64,000 nt of DNA from Ensifer adhaerens (GCF_020035535.1 NZ_CP083349.1:3118501-3182500), one strand, 5' to 3'. Numbered from the stretch's first letter, positions 28,782 to 37,984 are shown. Numbers and translations are program-made. The notes: generated by a model not told the origin, from the sequence alone.

Positions 28782-31700
28782 CTACTCCGCCGGATGGGTG
28801 GCGGGCCCTGTCGCCACAACCGGTTTGCGCCGCCGGAACGACCTGAGCGCCACGTAAAAGACCGGCGTCAGGAACAGGCCGAGGAACGTCACGCCGAGCA
28901 TGCCTGAGAACACCGCGGTGCCGAGCGACTGGCGCATTTCAGCACCCGGGCCGGTGGCGATCATCAGCGGCACCACGCCGAGGATGAAGGCAAAAGCGGT
29001 CATCAGGATCGGCCTGAGACGCAACTGGCTTGCCTCCACCGCCGCCTCGATCGGCGTCTTGCCTTCGTCCTCGCCTTGCCGCGCGAACTCGACGATCAGG
29101 ATCGCGTTCTTGGCCGCAAGGCCGATCAGCACGATAAGCCCGATCTGGGTCAGCACGTTGTTGTCGAGGCCGCGGACGAACACGCCGACCAGCGCGGCGA
29201 GCACGCCGAGCGGTACGATCAGGATGATCGCCAGCGGCAGCACCCAGCTTTCGTACTGGGCCGACAGCGCCAGGAACACAAAGACCACCGACAGCGCGAA
29301 GATGAACACTGCAGTATTGCCGGTCTGCCGTTCCTGGAAAGCAAGCTCCGTCCATTCGAAGGTCGTGCCCTGCGGCAGGATCTGGGCGGCCAGTGCCTCC
29401 ATCTTGTCGAGTGCAGTGCCCGTCGAGACGCCGATACCGGGGTTGCCCTGGATCGGAACAGACACATACATGTTATAGCGCTGAACCAGCGTCGGGCCGG
29501 CGGTGTCCTTGATTTCGACGAGCGTCCCCATCGGCACAAGCGCGCCGGTGGCGGAGCGAACCTTCAAGGCAAGGATGTCGTCACGCTCGATGCGGTACTG
29601 CTGATCGGCCTGCGCCCGTACCTGGTAGACACGGCCGAAGGCGTTGAAGTCGTTGACGTAGGAGGTGCCGAGGTTGATCGACAGCGCCTCGAAGATATTG
29701 GGGATCGGCACGTTGAGCGTACGCGCCTTGTCGCGATCGATCGCCAGGAAGTATTGCGGGCTCGAGGCCGAGAATGTGGTGAACACCCCGGTCAACCCCT
29801 CCGTCTGGTTGGCAGCACCCATCATCTGATAGGCGAGTCCCAGCGCCCGGCGCATGTCGGAGCCCTGGCGGTCCATGATCTGCATCTTGAAGCCGCCGGA
29901 GTTGCCGATGCCGCGCACCGAAGGCGGCGGCACGGCGATGATGAAGGCCTCCTGGATACTCTGCAGGCTGCCGTACAGCTGACCGATGATCTGGTTGGCG
30001 CCCTGCCCGTGCTTCAGTCGTTCCTCGAAGCTTTCGAAGGATGCGAAAACCACGCCCGAATTGGATGCGTTGGTGAAGGTCGCACCGTTGAAGCCGGCAA
30101 AGGCAACGGCACTCTTTACGCCGGGCACATCCTCGATGATCTTCGAGGCCCGCTTGACCACGGCATCGGTCCGGTCGAGCGAGGCCCCGTCCGGAAGCTG
30201 GATGACGACGATCGCATAGCCCTGGTCCATCGTCGGCACGAAGCCGCGCGGCACGATCTGCGCCATGTACCAGGTCGCTCCGAGCAGGCCGACGAAAACG
30301 ATGAGGGCCGCGGCCAGCGCCGTCTTCGTCGAAACCAGCTTGCGCACGATAAAGGCGTAGCCTTCGGCCATGCGGTCGAAGCCGTTGTTGAAGCCGTTTG
30401 CCAGTGACCGGCCGAAACGCGTGATCGGATTGCGGCTCTCGTGGTGGCCGTTCTCATGCGGTTTTAGAAGAATCGCTGCCAGTGCGGGCGACAGCGTCAG
30501 CGAGTTGAAGGCGGAAATGACCGTTGCGACCGAGATCGTCACCGCGAACTGCAGATAGAACTGGCCGGCGATACCGGGGATGAAGGCCGTCGGCACGAAG
30601 ACGGCGGTCAACACCAGCGAGATGGCGATGACCGCAGCCCCCACTTCGTCCATGGTCACATGCGAAGCCTCGCGCGGGGTCATGCCGCGCGCCAGATTTC
30701 GCTCGACGTTCTCCACCACCACGATCGCATCGTCGACGACGATACCGATCGCCAGCACCAGGCCGAACAGCGTCAGCATGTTCAGCGAGAAGCCGAAGGC
30801 GTAGAGGAAGGCGAAGGTGCCGACGAGCGACACCGGGATCGCGACGATCGGGATGATCGCCGTGCGCCAGGACTGCAGGAAGACGAGAACGACGATGGCG
30901 ACGAGAATCGCCGCCTCGGCGATCGTCTTGTAGACCTCGTTGATCGATTCCGAGATGAACTCGGTCGGGTTGTAGACGATCCGGTATTCGAGGCCGTCGG
31001 GGAAATCCCGCGACACGTCGGTCATCACCTTCTGGATCTGCTCGGCGGCGTCGAGCGCATTGGTGCCCGGCCGCGAGAAGATGCCGAGCGCCACCGCCGG
31101 GCTACCGTCCAGATAGCTGTTGTTGACGTATTCGCGCGCGCCGAGCTCGATGCGGGCGACGTCCTGCAGCTGCACGAGGCGACCGGTTTCGGTGGCCTTG
31201 ACGATGACGTAGCGGAATTGCCGCGCATCGCTGAAGCGGCCGTCCGTGGTGACGGTATACTGGAACGCGCTGTCACCCGGCGCCGGCGGACCACCGATCG
31301 AGCCGCCGGAGACCTGCACGTTCTGTTCGCGAAGCGCCTGCACGACATCGCCCGCCGTCATGCCATAGGCCGAAAGCTTTTCCGGATCGAGCCAGACGCG
31401 CAGTGCATATTCGCGCTCGCCGAACAGGATGACGTCGCCGACGCCGTCGAGCCGCACCAGCAGGTCGCGAATGCGCGTGCGTGCATAGTTCGAGACGTAG
31501 AGCTGGTCGTAACGTTCGGTCGGCGAGAGCAGATGCACGACCATCATCAGGTCGGGCGAACTCTTCGCCGTGGTGATGCCGATGCGCCGAACCTCTTCCG
31601 GCAGGCGTGGTTCGGCGATCGACACGCGGTTCTGCACCAGCACCTGCGCCTGGTCGAGATCGGTGCCGAGCTTGAAGGTGATTGTCAGCGCCATCGAACC

Positions 31701-31961
31701 ATCGGCGGTCGAATAGGAGGACATGTAGAGCATGTTCTCGACGCCGTTGATTTCCTGTTCGAGCGGCGTTGCCACGGTATTGGCGACCGTGTCGGCGTCG
31801 GCGCCGGGATAGGCCGCCCGCACGACGATGGTCGGCGGGGCGATTTCCGGATACTGCGCCACCGGAAGCTGGAAATAGGCGATGCTGCCGACGATCAGGA
31901 GAACGATCGAAAGCACCGATGCGAAGATCGGTCGGTCGACGAAAAAGTGAGCGAACCTCAT
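28782..31961 (-). CDS. RND-family multidrug efflux permease (AcrB/MexB-like)
   Basis: 1059-residue inner-membrane trimeric proton/drug antiporter of the HAE1 family. It starts FAHFFVDRPIFASVLSIV (TM1). The porter domain follows, with YPEIAPPTIVVRAAYPGADA. The TM4 proton-relay Asp pair is visible in GIVVDDAIVVVEN (about 405-417). A second permease half carries GFVPTMDQGYAIVVIQLP, and the C-terminal membrane helices include LIGLAAKNAILIVEFA. Its ATG overlaps the adaptor stop (ATGA at 31958-31961). No outer-membrane factor is encoded alongside, so it must share a TolC-type channel encoded elsewhere. Substrate range cannot be read from sequence. Confidence 0.95.
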   Translation of the reverse strand: MRFAHFFVDRPIFASVLSIVLLIVGSIAYFQLPVAQYPEIAPPTIVVRAAYPGADADTVANTVATPLEQEINGVENMLYMSSYSTADGSMALTITFKLGTDLDQAQVLVQNRVSIAEPRLPEEVRRIGITTAKSSPDLMMVVHLLSPTERYDQLYVSNYARTRIRDLLVRLDGVGDVILFGEREYALRVWLDPEKLSAYGMTAGDVVQALREQNVQVSGGSIGGPPAPGDSAFQYTVTTDGRFSDARQFRYVIVKATETGRLVQLQDVARIELGAREYVNNSYLDGSPAVALGIFSRPGTNALDAAEQIQKVMTDVSRDFPDGLEYRIVYNPTEFISESINEVYKTIAEAAILVAIVVLVFLQSWRTAIIPIVAIPVSLVGTFAFLYAFGFSLNMLTLFGLVLAIGIVVDDAIVVVENVERNLARGMTPREASHVTMDEVGAAVIAISLVLTAVFVPTAFIPGIAGQFYLQFAVTISVATVISAFNSLTLSPALAAILLKPHENGHHESRNPITRFGRSLANGFNNGFDRMAEGYAFIVRKLVSTKTALAAALIVFVGLLGATWYMAQIVPRGFVPTMDQGYAIVVIQLPDGASLDRTDAVVKRASKIIEDVPGVKSAVAFAGFNGATFTNASNSGVVFASFESFEERLKHGQGANQIIGQLYGSLQSIQEAFIIAVPPPSVRGIGNSGGFKMQIMDRQGSDMRRALGLAYQMMGAANQTEGLTGVFTTFSASSPQYFLAIDRDKARTLNVPIPNIFEALSINLGTSYVNDFNAFGRVYQVRAQADQQYRIERDDILALKVRSATGALVPMGTLVEIKDTAGPTLVQRYNMYVSVPIQGNPGIGVSTGTALDKMEALAAQILPQGTTFEWTELAFQERQTGNTAVFIFALSVVFVFLALSAQYESWVLPLAIILIVPLGVLAALVGVFVRGLDNNVLTQIGLIVLIGLAAKNAILIVEFARQGEDEGKTPIEAAVEASQLRLRPILMTAFAFILGVVPLMIATGPGAEMRQSLGTAVFSGMLGVTFLGLFLTPVFYVALRSFRRRKPVVATGPATHPAE

Positions 31962-33112
31962 TGCGCCGTCCCCGCCGCTTGCGCCTCGGGGGGAAGCTGA
32001 ACCATCTCGGGCTTCACCTTGGTGCCGGGGCGTGCCCGCATCAGGCCGTTGACGACGATGGTCTCATCACCGGTCATGCCTGAGCGGATGACGCGATAGC
32101 CGTGCAGCTTCGGTCCAAGGCGCACCGGCTTGGTCACCACCGATCCATCCCCGGTCACCTCGTAGACGATGCGCTCGTTCTGGTCGGCGCCGATCGCCTC
32201 GTCCGGAATGAGCACGGCCTTGTAGGTGTTCGAGCCTTCGATCTGCACGCGGCCGAAGAGACCCGGCTGCAGAACCAGCTTCGGGTTCTCAAGACGGGCA
32301 CGCACGCGCATCGTGCCGCTCTGCGGATCAACACGGTTTTCGGCAAAGTCGAGCTTGCCCTTGAACGGTTCTTCATTGGAGTCGGCGATGGTGACCAGCA
32401 CCTCCAGCGCACCGCCGCCTTCCTGCAACGCACTGCCACGTTCGCGCGCGACCCGCGCATAGGAAAGCAGCCGCCGCTCGTCGACGTCGAAATAGAAGTC
32501 GATCGGGTCGAGCGAGACGATCGTCGTCAGGACGGTCTGATCGGCCTGCACAAGGTTGCCCGGCGACAGCAGACGCCGGTCGACACGACCGCTCAGCGGT
32601 GCGGTGATTGTGGTGTAGTCGAGGTCGAGCTTGGCGCGCTCCACCGCCGCTTCTGCGCCGCGCACCAGCGCCTGCGCCGAAAGCAGTTCGCGGCGATGGT
32701 CGTCGAGCGTCGATATCGATAGCGTGCCGGTGCCCGTCAACGATTGCGTCCGCTTGAATTGCGCTTCTGCGAATTCCAGCGACGAGCGCGCCGATTCCAG
32801 CGTCGACTCGGCCTGGGACAAAGACGTGCGATAGGGGCGCTGGTCGATGACGAAGAGCTTGTCGCCCTTCTTCACCAGGGCGCCATCGGTGAAGTTGACC
32901 TCGTCGAGATAACCGCCGATGCGGGCGCGAACCTGCACCTCGTCGACCGGTTCGAACCGGCCGATGAATTCGTCGCTGTCGATCACGTCACGCACCACCG
33001 GCTTGGCGACGGTCACGACGGGCAATTGCGCGTCCTGCGCTTGGGCACCAACTGCGAAAAGAAGGGAAAGAGAAGCGCCGACGATCATCGGCAAATGCCA
33101 CTTAGACAACAT
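31958..33112 (-). CDS. RND efflux periplasmic adaptor subunit
   Basis: 384 residues from ATG 33112, with GGAGGG 7-10 bases upstream. A signal peptide ends near AQAQD; no lipobox is seen, unlike AcrA. The order is a beta-barrel/lipoyl half with VQVRARIGGYLDEVNF, a helical hairpin (QAESTLESARSSLEFAEAQ to GAEAAVERAKLDLDY), the lipoyl return YTTITAPLSGRVDRRLLSPG, then membrane-proximal strands ending RPGTKVKPEMV. It bridges the permease to an outer-membrane channel. No local regulator gene lies upstream; the 576-base region before it may carry control sites. Confidence 0.93.
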   Translation of the reverse strand: MLSKWHLPMIVGASLSLLFAVGAQAQDAQLPVVTVAKPVVRDVIDSDEFIGRFEPVDEVQVRARIGGYLDEVNFTDGALVKKGDKLFVIDQRPYRTSLSQAESTLESARSSLEFAEAQFKRTQSLTGTGTLSISTLDDHRRELLSAQALVRGAEAAVERAKLDLDYTTITAPLSGRVDRRLLSPGNLVQADQTVLTTIVSLDPIDFYFDVDERRLLSYARVARERGSALQEGGGALEVLVTIADSNEEPFKGKLDFAENRVDPQSGTMRVRARLENPKLVLQPGLFGRVQIEGSNTYKAVLIPDEAIGADQNERIVYEVTGDGSVVTKPVRLGPKLHGYRVIRSGMTGDETIVVNGLMRARPGTKVKPEMVQLPPEAQAAGTAQ

Positions 33113-33688
33113 GCATGCCCTCCGAATGCACAAGACCATTCCACCGGTCGCGAGACCTCCTGAAATGACCTAACTCTTTGAAACCACACCACTCCTGACG
33201 AAATCGCCTCAGACGCCTTCCGGAGTCGCGCTATCATCGCGATGAACGGCCTTCCGGTGCACCATCGCGATCGCCTTGATTGCTCCAGAGCAAGACGTGG
33301 AGAGGAACGCTTCCCACCCGCATTGCGCTCTGCACAAATTCCCGGGCCGGCAGCGACCCAAGTCACAAAGTCATGCAAATCAAATGTTGCAGCGGTCTCC
33401 GCTCAGGGCCGGCGAACGCTGTTGGATCGAGATCGCCGGGCAGAGAGCACCTGCTCCCGATTGTCCGGTGACGGCAGCACAAGCCCGCAATCCATGACTG
33501 CGGACGGTATTCATTCTTGAAAACGCTCGAATGCATCACGCCCCGGCCCGGCGTGATTTCGCGATAACCTGCCATCATTTGATGGGGTTGTCACCTTGAA
33601 AAAAATCAATTCCCGGAAGGCGATACGTGGTGGAACGCGCTTCAACCAGAAGCGCGTTCGCCAGGCCGGAAATGCGGCTGGCTTCGCT
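33113..33688. other. 576-base region with no supported gene
   Basis: Frames of 60-97 codons occur on both strands but none has a ribosome site, protein-like composition or recognisable family. It contains the RND promoter region on its left. On its right, GAACGCGCTTC and GAAGCGCGTTC (about 33635-33660) form a hairpin after the phosphodiesterase gene. It could also hold an sRNA, but nothing in the sequence argues for one. Confidence 0.5.
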
Positions 33689-34513
33689 TTAGGACCAGAA
33701 ATCCGGGATCGTCTCGGCCAGTCTTGGGCCGAGGCGCAAAGGCGCGATCTTTTCGGCAAGACCGGTGCGATCGGAGATCTCGACGCCGAGGCCGCAGATG
33801 GTCGCGGGGCCAGAGGCCGCCTCGAAGCGTCCCTTCGGCATCTTCGAGATGAAGCGGTTGAGCGGCTCTTCCTTGTCCATGCCGAGCGAGGAATCGTAGT
33901 CGCCGCACATGCCGGCGTCGCTCATATAGGCGGTACCGCCGTTGAGGATCTGGTGATCGGCGGTCGGCACGTGTGTGTGCGTACCGACGACGAGGCTGGC
34001 GCGGCCGTCGACGAAATGGCCGAAGCACTGCTTTTCGCTGGTCGCTTCCGCATGGAAATCGAAGACGATCGCATCCGCCTGCTCGCCGAGCGGACAGGCG
34101 TCGAGGATCGCCTCAGCCGACTTGAAGGGATCATCGAGTTCCGGATGCATGAAGACGCGGCCCATGACATTGGCAACCAGAACGCGGGCGCCGTTGCGGG
34201 CAAAGAACAGGTTGGAACCGCGGCCGGGCGTGCCGGCCGGGTAGTTGGCCGGGCGAAGAAACTGGTCGTGCCGCTCGCAGAAGACCACCGCTTCCTTCTG
34301 GTCCCAGACGTGATTGCCCGTGGTCACCACGTCGGCACCGGCGTTGATCGTCTCGAGGAAGATGTCTTCGGTGATGCCGAAGCCGCCAGCGGCATTTTCG
34401 CCGTTGACGATGACGAAATCGAGCTTGAGGTCACCGATCAGTCCCGGAAGCCGCTCCCAGACCGCCGTGCGGCCCGTCTTGCCCACCATATCTCCCAGAA
34501 ACAGAAGCCTCAT
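33689..34513 (-). CDS. YmdB-family metallophosphoesterase (TIGR00282)
   Basis: 274 residues, a calcineurin-like fold of the YmdB/Dr1281 type. Motifs in order are MRLLFLGDMVGKTGR, FVIVNGENAAGG, TTGNHVWDQKE, FLRPANYPAG, VFDFHAEATSEK, VGTHTHVPTAD and MSDAGMCGDYDSSLGMD. Characterised members hydrolyse 2',3'-cyclic nucleotides or cAMP and affect RNA turnover or biofilm. The start has only a weak ribosome site (GAGCGAG). It lies downstream of fau, 213 bases apart, on the same strand. Confidence 0.9.
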   Translation of the reverse strand: MRLLFLGDMVGKTGRTAVWERLPGLIGDLKLDFVIVNGENAAGGFGITEDIFLETINAGADVVTTGNHVWDQKEAVVFCERHDQFLRPANYPAGTPGRGSNLFFARNGARVLVANVMGRVFMHPELDDPFKSAEAILDACPLGEQADAIVFDFHAEATSEKQCFGHFVDGRASLVVGTHTHVPTADHQILNGGTAYMSDAGMCGDYDSSLGMDKEEPLNRFISKMPKGRFEAASGPATICGLGVEISDRTGLAEKIAPLRLGPRLAETIPDFWS

Positions 34514-34726
34514 GCTCGCTCAAATCCCACCAGGGCAGTTCCGGCGGAAGCGCGTCAGCGATCGTGGCGTCCGGACCTGCGTAAAACAAAGAGGTAGAGC
34601 GTCTACACGATCCTGACGCTGCAGGAAACGCCCAAGATCAATTCCAGTGATCCCGTGAAACGGCTCACCGTCTCGACCTTTGCGATATCAGAATGTTAGG
34701 CCATTCGGAGGTTTCGGCAAACGATC

Positions 34727-35299
34727 TTAGAAATGCCGAAACCCGCTCTCCGTGAGCACCGCATCGAGCGCCACATCGTGCGGTTCGGACGGCACCGATG
34801 CGACCTCCTGGCAATCGAACGCTATGCCGATCAGCTTTGGCAGGTGGCCCTTGTTGCGCAGCCGGTCGATGGCGCGGTCGTAAAAGCCGGCCCCATAGCC
34901 GATGCGGTGGCCGGTCGAATCGAAGGCGGAAAGCGGCACGAGCATGATATCAGGATCGACCTCCGGCGCCTCCGGACCAGGTCCGGTGGTGCCGAAACCC
35001 GTCGCGATGACATCGGCACCGTCGAGCAATTCGCGGAAAATGATCGTCCGTTTGTCCAAGACCGCGGGCAGGCAGAGCCGGGCGCCGCGCTGCTTCAGCC
35101 GCGCCATCAGCGGCCGGATGTCGACCTCGGAGCGGATCGGCCAGAAGCCGGAAACGACGTGCCCGGGGTCGAGCGCGATGACGTCGCCGGCGTGATCGGC
35201 CATGGTCAGGCTCGCTTCGATCCGCATCTCCTGCGACATTGCATCACGCAACGCCAGCCTCTCCTTGCGCAGAGCCGCCTTCAAATCCTTCGGTGACAT
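34727..35299 (-). CDS. fau: 5-formyltetrahydrofolate cyclo-ligase
   Basis: 190-residue ATP-dependent enzyme returning 5-formyl-THF to 5,10-methenyl-THF. The N-terminal LKAALRKERLALRDAM helix, GFWPIRSEVDIRPLM, FRELLDGADV and the C-terminal signature DSTGHRIGYGAGFYDRAI are all present. ATG 35299 has GGAGAGG upstream; the longer frame to 35338 is rejected. In many proteobacteria fau (ygfA) lies next to ssrS (6S RNA) and zapA. Here the same set occurs but three regulator-type genes lie between fau and the RNA. Confidence 0.93.
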   Translation of the reverse strand: MSPKDLKAALRKERLALRDAMSQEMRIEASLTMADHAGDVIALDPGHVVSGFWPIRSEVDIRPLMARLKQRGARLCLPAVLDKRTIIFRELLDGADVIATGFGTTGPGPEAPEVDPDIMLVPLSAFDSTGHRIGYGAGFYDRAIDRLRNKGHLPKLIGIAFDCQEVASVPSEPHDVALDAVLTESGFRHF

Positions 35300-35641
35300 C
35301 CGATCCTCTCCTGCCAGTTCACCGCATGCCATCGTCACCGGAGAAAATCACTTCCCGAAATGGCACAAGCTCCCCATCTGTCGCCGATTCCCGGGCCGGC
35401 TGCCAGTCTGTTTAGGCGATCGCACCTTTCTCCCTCCTACCAGCATCGCCGCATTTGCAACGGTTTGCGACAGTCATGCCGCCCTCTTCCCACTTCAGTA
35501 CAGCATTAGCTTTCCATTCATCATGGGCAAGGGTTCTGCTTTCATGGAGCCTGGGGCACGTGCAAATAAGGACACGATTTCAAATAATTAGCAGGAACTA
35601 ATGCCCGCGCTCGATGTAAGGACGCGATCCTGCAGGCAGCA
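35300..35641. other. 342-base divergent region between fau and a small HTH gene
   Basis: Contains the divergent promoters of fau and the HTH protein. No gene, terminator or strong repeat was recognised, and no near-consensus promoter stands out. Confidence 0.45.
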
Positions 35642-35869
35642 GTGGAAAAGCCGACGTCCATGAAGGACCAGATGAACGAACTCGAACCCTTGGAACTGCG
35701 CTGTCTGACGCTCGCCGCCCGCGGTCGCACACGCCAGGACATGATGCGCGAGACAGACATTCCTCTCGACCGGATCGATCGGGCACTGGCGGATGCCATG
35801 CGCAAGTTGCAGGCGGGCAATCTCGCCGAAGCGGTGTTTCGCGCCGCCAGACTCGATCTCATCTCCTGA
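35642..35869 (+). CDS. Stand-alone LuxR/sigma-4-type HTH protein
   Basis: 75 residues consisting essentially of one helix-turn-helix: LEPLELRCLTLAARGRTRQD, METDIPLDRIDRALADAMRK and AVFRAARLDLI align with the LuxR/GerE layout (recognition helix about 40-52). There is no receiver or ligand domain. The GTG at 35642 has AGG five bases upstream; ATG 35660 would give 69 residues. Such solos may bind DNA directly or act as partners of larger regulators. It lies immediately before two other small or regulatory genes; the target is unknown. Confidence 0.65.
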   Translation: MEKPTSMKDQMNELEPLELRCLTLAARGRTRQDMMRETDIPLDRIDRALADAMRKLQAGNLAEAVFRAARLDLIS

Positions 35870-35889
35870 TCCCGCACCAGAAAAATCGC

Positions 35890-36108
35890 TTACAGCAACC
35901 AGTGCGACCGGTAGACGCTTGCCAGACTTTCGCGCCGCATCATCCCGGCAGCCTCCTGACAGATCCCCGCATCGCGCAGGAGCGCCGGTCTGCCTGACGG
36001 CACATTCACCAGCGCCACAGGAAGCAGAAGGTCGCGGGACCATCGCGTCACGCGACGCCGCAGCGCGATGGAGGCTTCGGAGAAGGCGAAAACGGCAAGC
36101 ACGCTCAT
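35890..36108 (-). CDS. Small basic protein, possibly DUF1127/YjiS-like
   Basis: 72 residues from ATG 36108 (MSVLAVFAFSEASIALRRRV). An arginine-rich start is followed by PALLRDAGICQEAAGMMRRE, which resembles the LLRDIGLSREAA core of DUF1127 proteins. These are small RNA-associated or phosphate/oxidative-stress proteins of rhizobia. It is divergent from the LysR gene, as expected for a LysR target. The similarity is short and no clear ribosome site is seen, so the call is tentative. Confidence 0.4.
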   Translation of the reverse strand: MSVLAVFAFSEASIALRRRVTRWSRDLLLPVALVNVPSGRPALLRDAGICQEAAGMMRRESLASVYRSHWLL

Positions 36109-36219
36109 GGGGTATGCCCTGCGCAAGATGATCGGATCACGCGATCTTCGTCCTTGCGTTGACATCTGACAAACGAATTGCAAGCATGGCTTCCATCAGA
36201 ACTTCTGATGGTTACAGCC

Positions 36220-37089
36220 ATGTCTCTTCCGCTCGACAGCGACCTGCTCCGAACCTTTCTTGCGGTGGTCGACACCGGCAACGTCACGCGCGCCGCCAAT
36301 ATTGTCGGGCGCACGCAATCCGCCGTCAGCATGCAGATCAAGAAACTCGAGGACATGCTCGGCGACACCCTGTTCGAGCGACACTCGCGTGGTGTCGTGC
36401 TGACACCGCAGGGATTGCGACTGCTCGACAATGCGAGACGCATCGTGACGCTGCTCGACGATACTTCTGCCGCGATGCGCCAGCCTGCCCTCGACGGCGC
36501 GGTCCGCATCGGCATTCCCGAGGAGTACATCAACTCTACCCTGCCGAAAGCGCTCGGAACCTTCGCCGCCATCCACCCCGGCGTCGAAGTCACCGTGCAG
36601 CAGGGCGCCTCCATGACCAACATCGCAGCACTGGAAGCCGGCGAAATCGATCTCGCCGTCGTCTTCGAGCCCGGCGGGCGGACGAAGAATGAAGTGCTGA
36701 TGATGGACCCGACCGTCTGGGTGACCTCCGAGCAGCACCGCACCGACGAGCGGCGGCCTCTGCCGATCGCCACCTATACCTATCTGGAGGGCGGCTGGTG
36801 CGACGACCTCGCCCAGCGCAATCTCAGGAAATGCCGCCTTGAAAGCCGCGTCGCCTATGTCAGCCGCACGAGCGGCGGCCTGATGGCGGCCGTGGTGTCG
36901 GGCCTTGCCATTGCGCCGCTCGCTCGCAGCAGCATCCCGGCCGGGTGCCGCGAACTGACGGCCGATGACGGCTACGAGGTGATCGACCACTCGAACGTCG
37001 TGCTGCGGATATCGAAAGCTGGAAACGGCAAGGACCGGATCGTCGAGGCCATGGCCGATGCCATCAGGCGGGCCTTTGCCGGAGATTGA
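36220..37089 (+). CDS. LysR-family transcriptional regulator
   Basis: 289 residues. The N-terminal winged HTH reads LDSDLLRTFLAVVDTGNVTRAANIVGRTQSAVSMQIKKLE, followed by FERHSRGVVLTPQGLRLL. The periplasmic-binding-like effector domain begins near DGAVRIGIPEEYINS. ATG 36220 is used; ATG 36208 is possible, and neither has a strong ribosome site. The usual divergent target would be the small gene at 35890-36108. It lies convergent to the 6S RNA gene and splits the conserved zapA-ssrS-fau neighbourhood. Confidence 0.88.
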   Translation: MSLPLDSDLLRTFLAVVDTGNVTRAANIVGRTQSAVSMQIKKLEDMLGDTLFERHSRGVVLTPQGLRLLDNARRIVTLLDDTSAAMRQPALDGAVRIGIPEEYINSTLPKALGTFAAIHPGVEVTVQQGASMTNIAALEAGEIDLAVVFEPGGRTKNEVLMMDPTVWVTSEQHRTDERRPLPIATYTYLEGGWCDDLAQRNLRKCRLESRVAYVSRTSGGLMAAVVSGLAIAPLARSSIPAGCRELTADDGYEVIDHSNVVLRISKAGNGKDRIVEAMADAIRRAFAGD

Positions 37090-37104
37090 GCGGTCACATA
37101 AAGA

Positions 37105-37272
37105 GGGAGAGGTGCGATCCACACAACCGATGGATATTTTACGATCCCGGGTGCCTACAAAGTAGGTGGGCGCCATGTGTCCAGACCCACGAGCCCGGAC
37201 AGGGACAGCTCCCTTGAGATCGAGTATGGCCCCGGGGATTGTGGTTCCTGTCGGGAAGCGCAGACCGCACCC
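37105..37272 (-). ncRNA. ssrS: 6S RNA, regulator of RNA polymerase
   Basis: The 236-base gap between zapA and the LysR gene has no open frame but folds as a closed long rod. GGTGCGGTC at the 5' side (37263-37271) pairs with GATCGCACC at the 3' side (37111-37119) as a 9-bp closing stem with one G-U. Inner pairings include CCACAA with TTGTGTGG and apical GTGGG with CCCAC. A small CCTAC-TTT-GTAGG hairpin lies on the 3' side. The length of about 160 nt, a TATATA -10 at 37275-37280 placing the start at the stem, and position directly downstream of zapA with fau nearby all match ssrS. 6S RNA mimics an open promoter and traps sigma-70 polymerase in stationary phase. Exact ends are approximate. Confidence 0.75.
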
Positions 37273-37325
37273 GATATATAAAGTGTCTCGGTGCTTCGCG
37301 CCAGAGGCTTCCCGCCGAAACCTTG

Positions 37326-37703
37326 TCAGCCTGCCGGCGTCGTCGGTCGGCCGTTCAGCTTGGCGGCAATGCTGTGGATCTGTTGGGTGACTTCGCTGAG
37401 GGCGGAGGCCAGCGCTTCCTCGCTCTTCATCTGATCGGACATGGCGGCGTCGCGCCCGTTGGTCAGGTTGCCGACCTCGGTCTCGAGGTTCTTCAGCCGG
37501 CGATTGACCTCACTGAGTTCGTCCATGACCATGATGCCGGCCATGACGGTGAGGCGCAGATCGCCGATCTCGCCGAACTGGCTCTTGAGGTGCCCGACAT
37601 ACTGATCGAAATTGGTGGCAAGCTCGATCAGATGATCCTCCTGCCCCTCCTCGCAAGCCATCCGGTAGGCCTTGCCGTCGATCGATACTGTGACCTGCGC
37701 CAT
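37326..37703 (-). CDS. zapA: Cell division protein ZapA
   Basis: 125 residues: an N-terminal ZapA globular domain (MAQVTVSIDGKAYRMACEEG, HLIELATNFDQYVG, DLRLTVMAGIMVMDEL), then a coiled coil (about 60-110). ZapA bundles FtsZ filaments at midcell. It starts 11 bases after the DUF4164 stop in an apparent two-gene operon that continues into the 6S RNA region. AGGAAC precedes the ATG. Confidence 0.92.
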   Translation of the reverse strand: MAQVTVSIDGKAYRMACEEGQEDHLIELATNFDQYVGHLKSQFGEIGDLRLTVMAGIMVMDELSEVNRRLKNLETEVGNLTNGRDAAMSDQMKSEEALASALSEVTQQIHSIAAKLNGRPTTPAG

Positions 37704-37714
37704 GTCGCTTGTTC

Positions 37715-37984
37715 CTAGCGGTCGAGCACCGCCCGAATGGTTTCCATCGCCGTCACGAGGCGACGGGAAACCTCGCGGTTGACCTCCTCGAGCCGATTTG
37801 CCCGGAACTGCGACTGATCGAGCTCCTGTGCGAGCCGCGAGCGGTCGGTGTTGACGCGCCGCACCTCGCTTTCGAACTCGCCGAAATCCCGTTCCCTGTC
37901 AAACCGACCGTCGATCGCATTCTCCAGGGACTGCACCGCGTTACGCAGTTCGTCGATCGCCGCTTTGACAGTCTTTGCCGGCAT
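37715..37984 (-). CDS. DUF4164 coiled-coil protein, probable ZapA partner
   Basis: 89 residues, almost wholly a predicted coiled coil (VKAAIDELRNAVQSLENAI to RLEEVNREVSRRLVTAMETI) with no membrane or signal sequence. It corresponds to the DUF4164 family always found upstream of zapA in rhizobia. By size, heptad pattern and context it may play a ZapB-like role at the division ring; this is inference. Confidence 0.8.
   Translation of the reverse strand: MPAKTVKAAIDELRNAVQSLENAIDGRFDRERDFGEFESEVRRVNTDRSRLAQELDQSQFRANRLEEVNREVSRRLVTAMETIRAVLDR

Noticed and set aside
33113..33688. Short frames of 60-97 codons before the RND operon
   Set aside because: Several overlap each other in different frames with no ribosome site or family, as expected by chance in GC-rich DNA.
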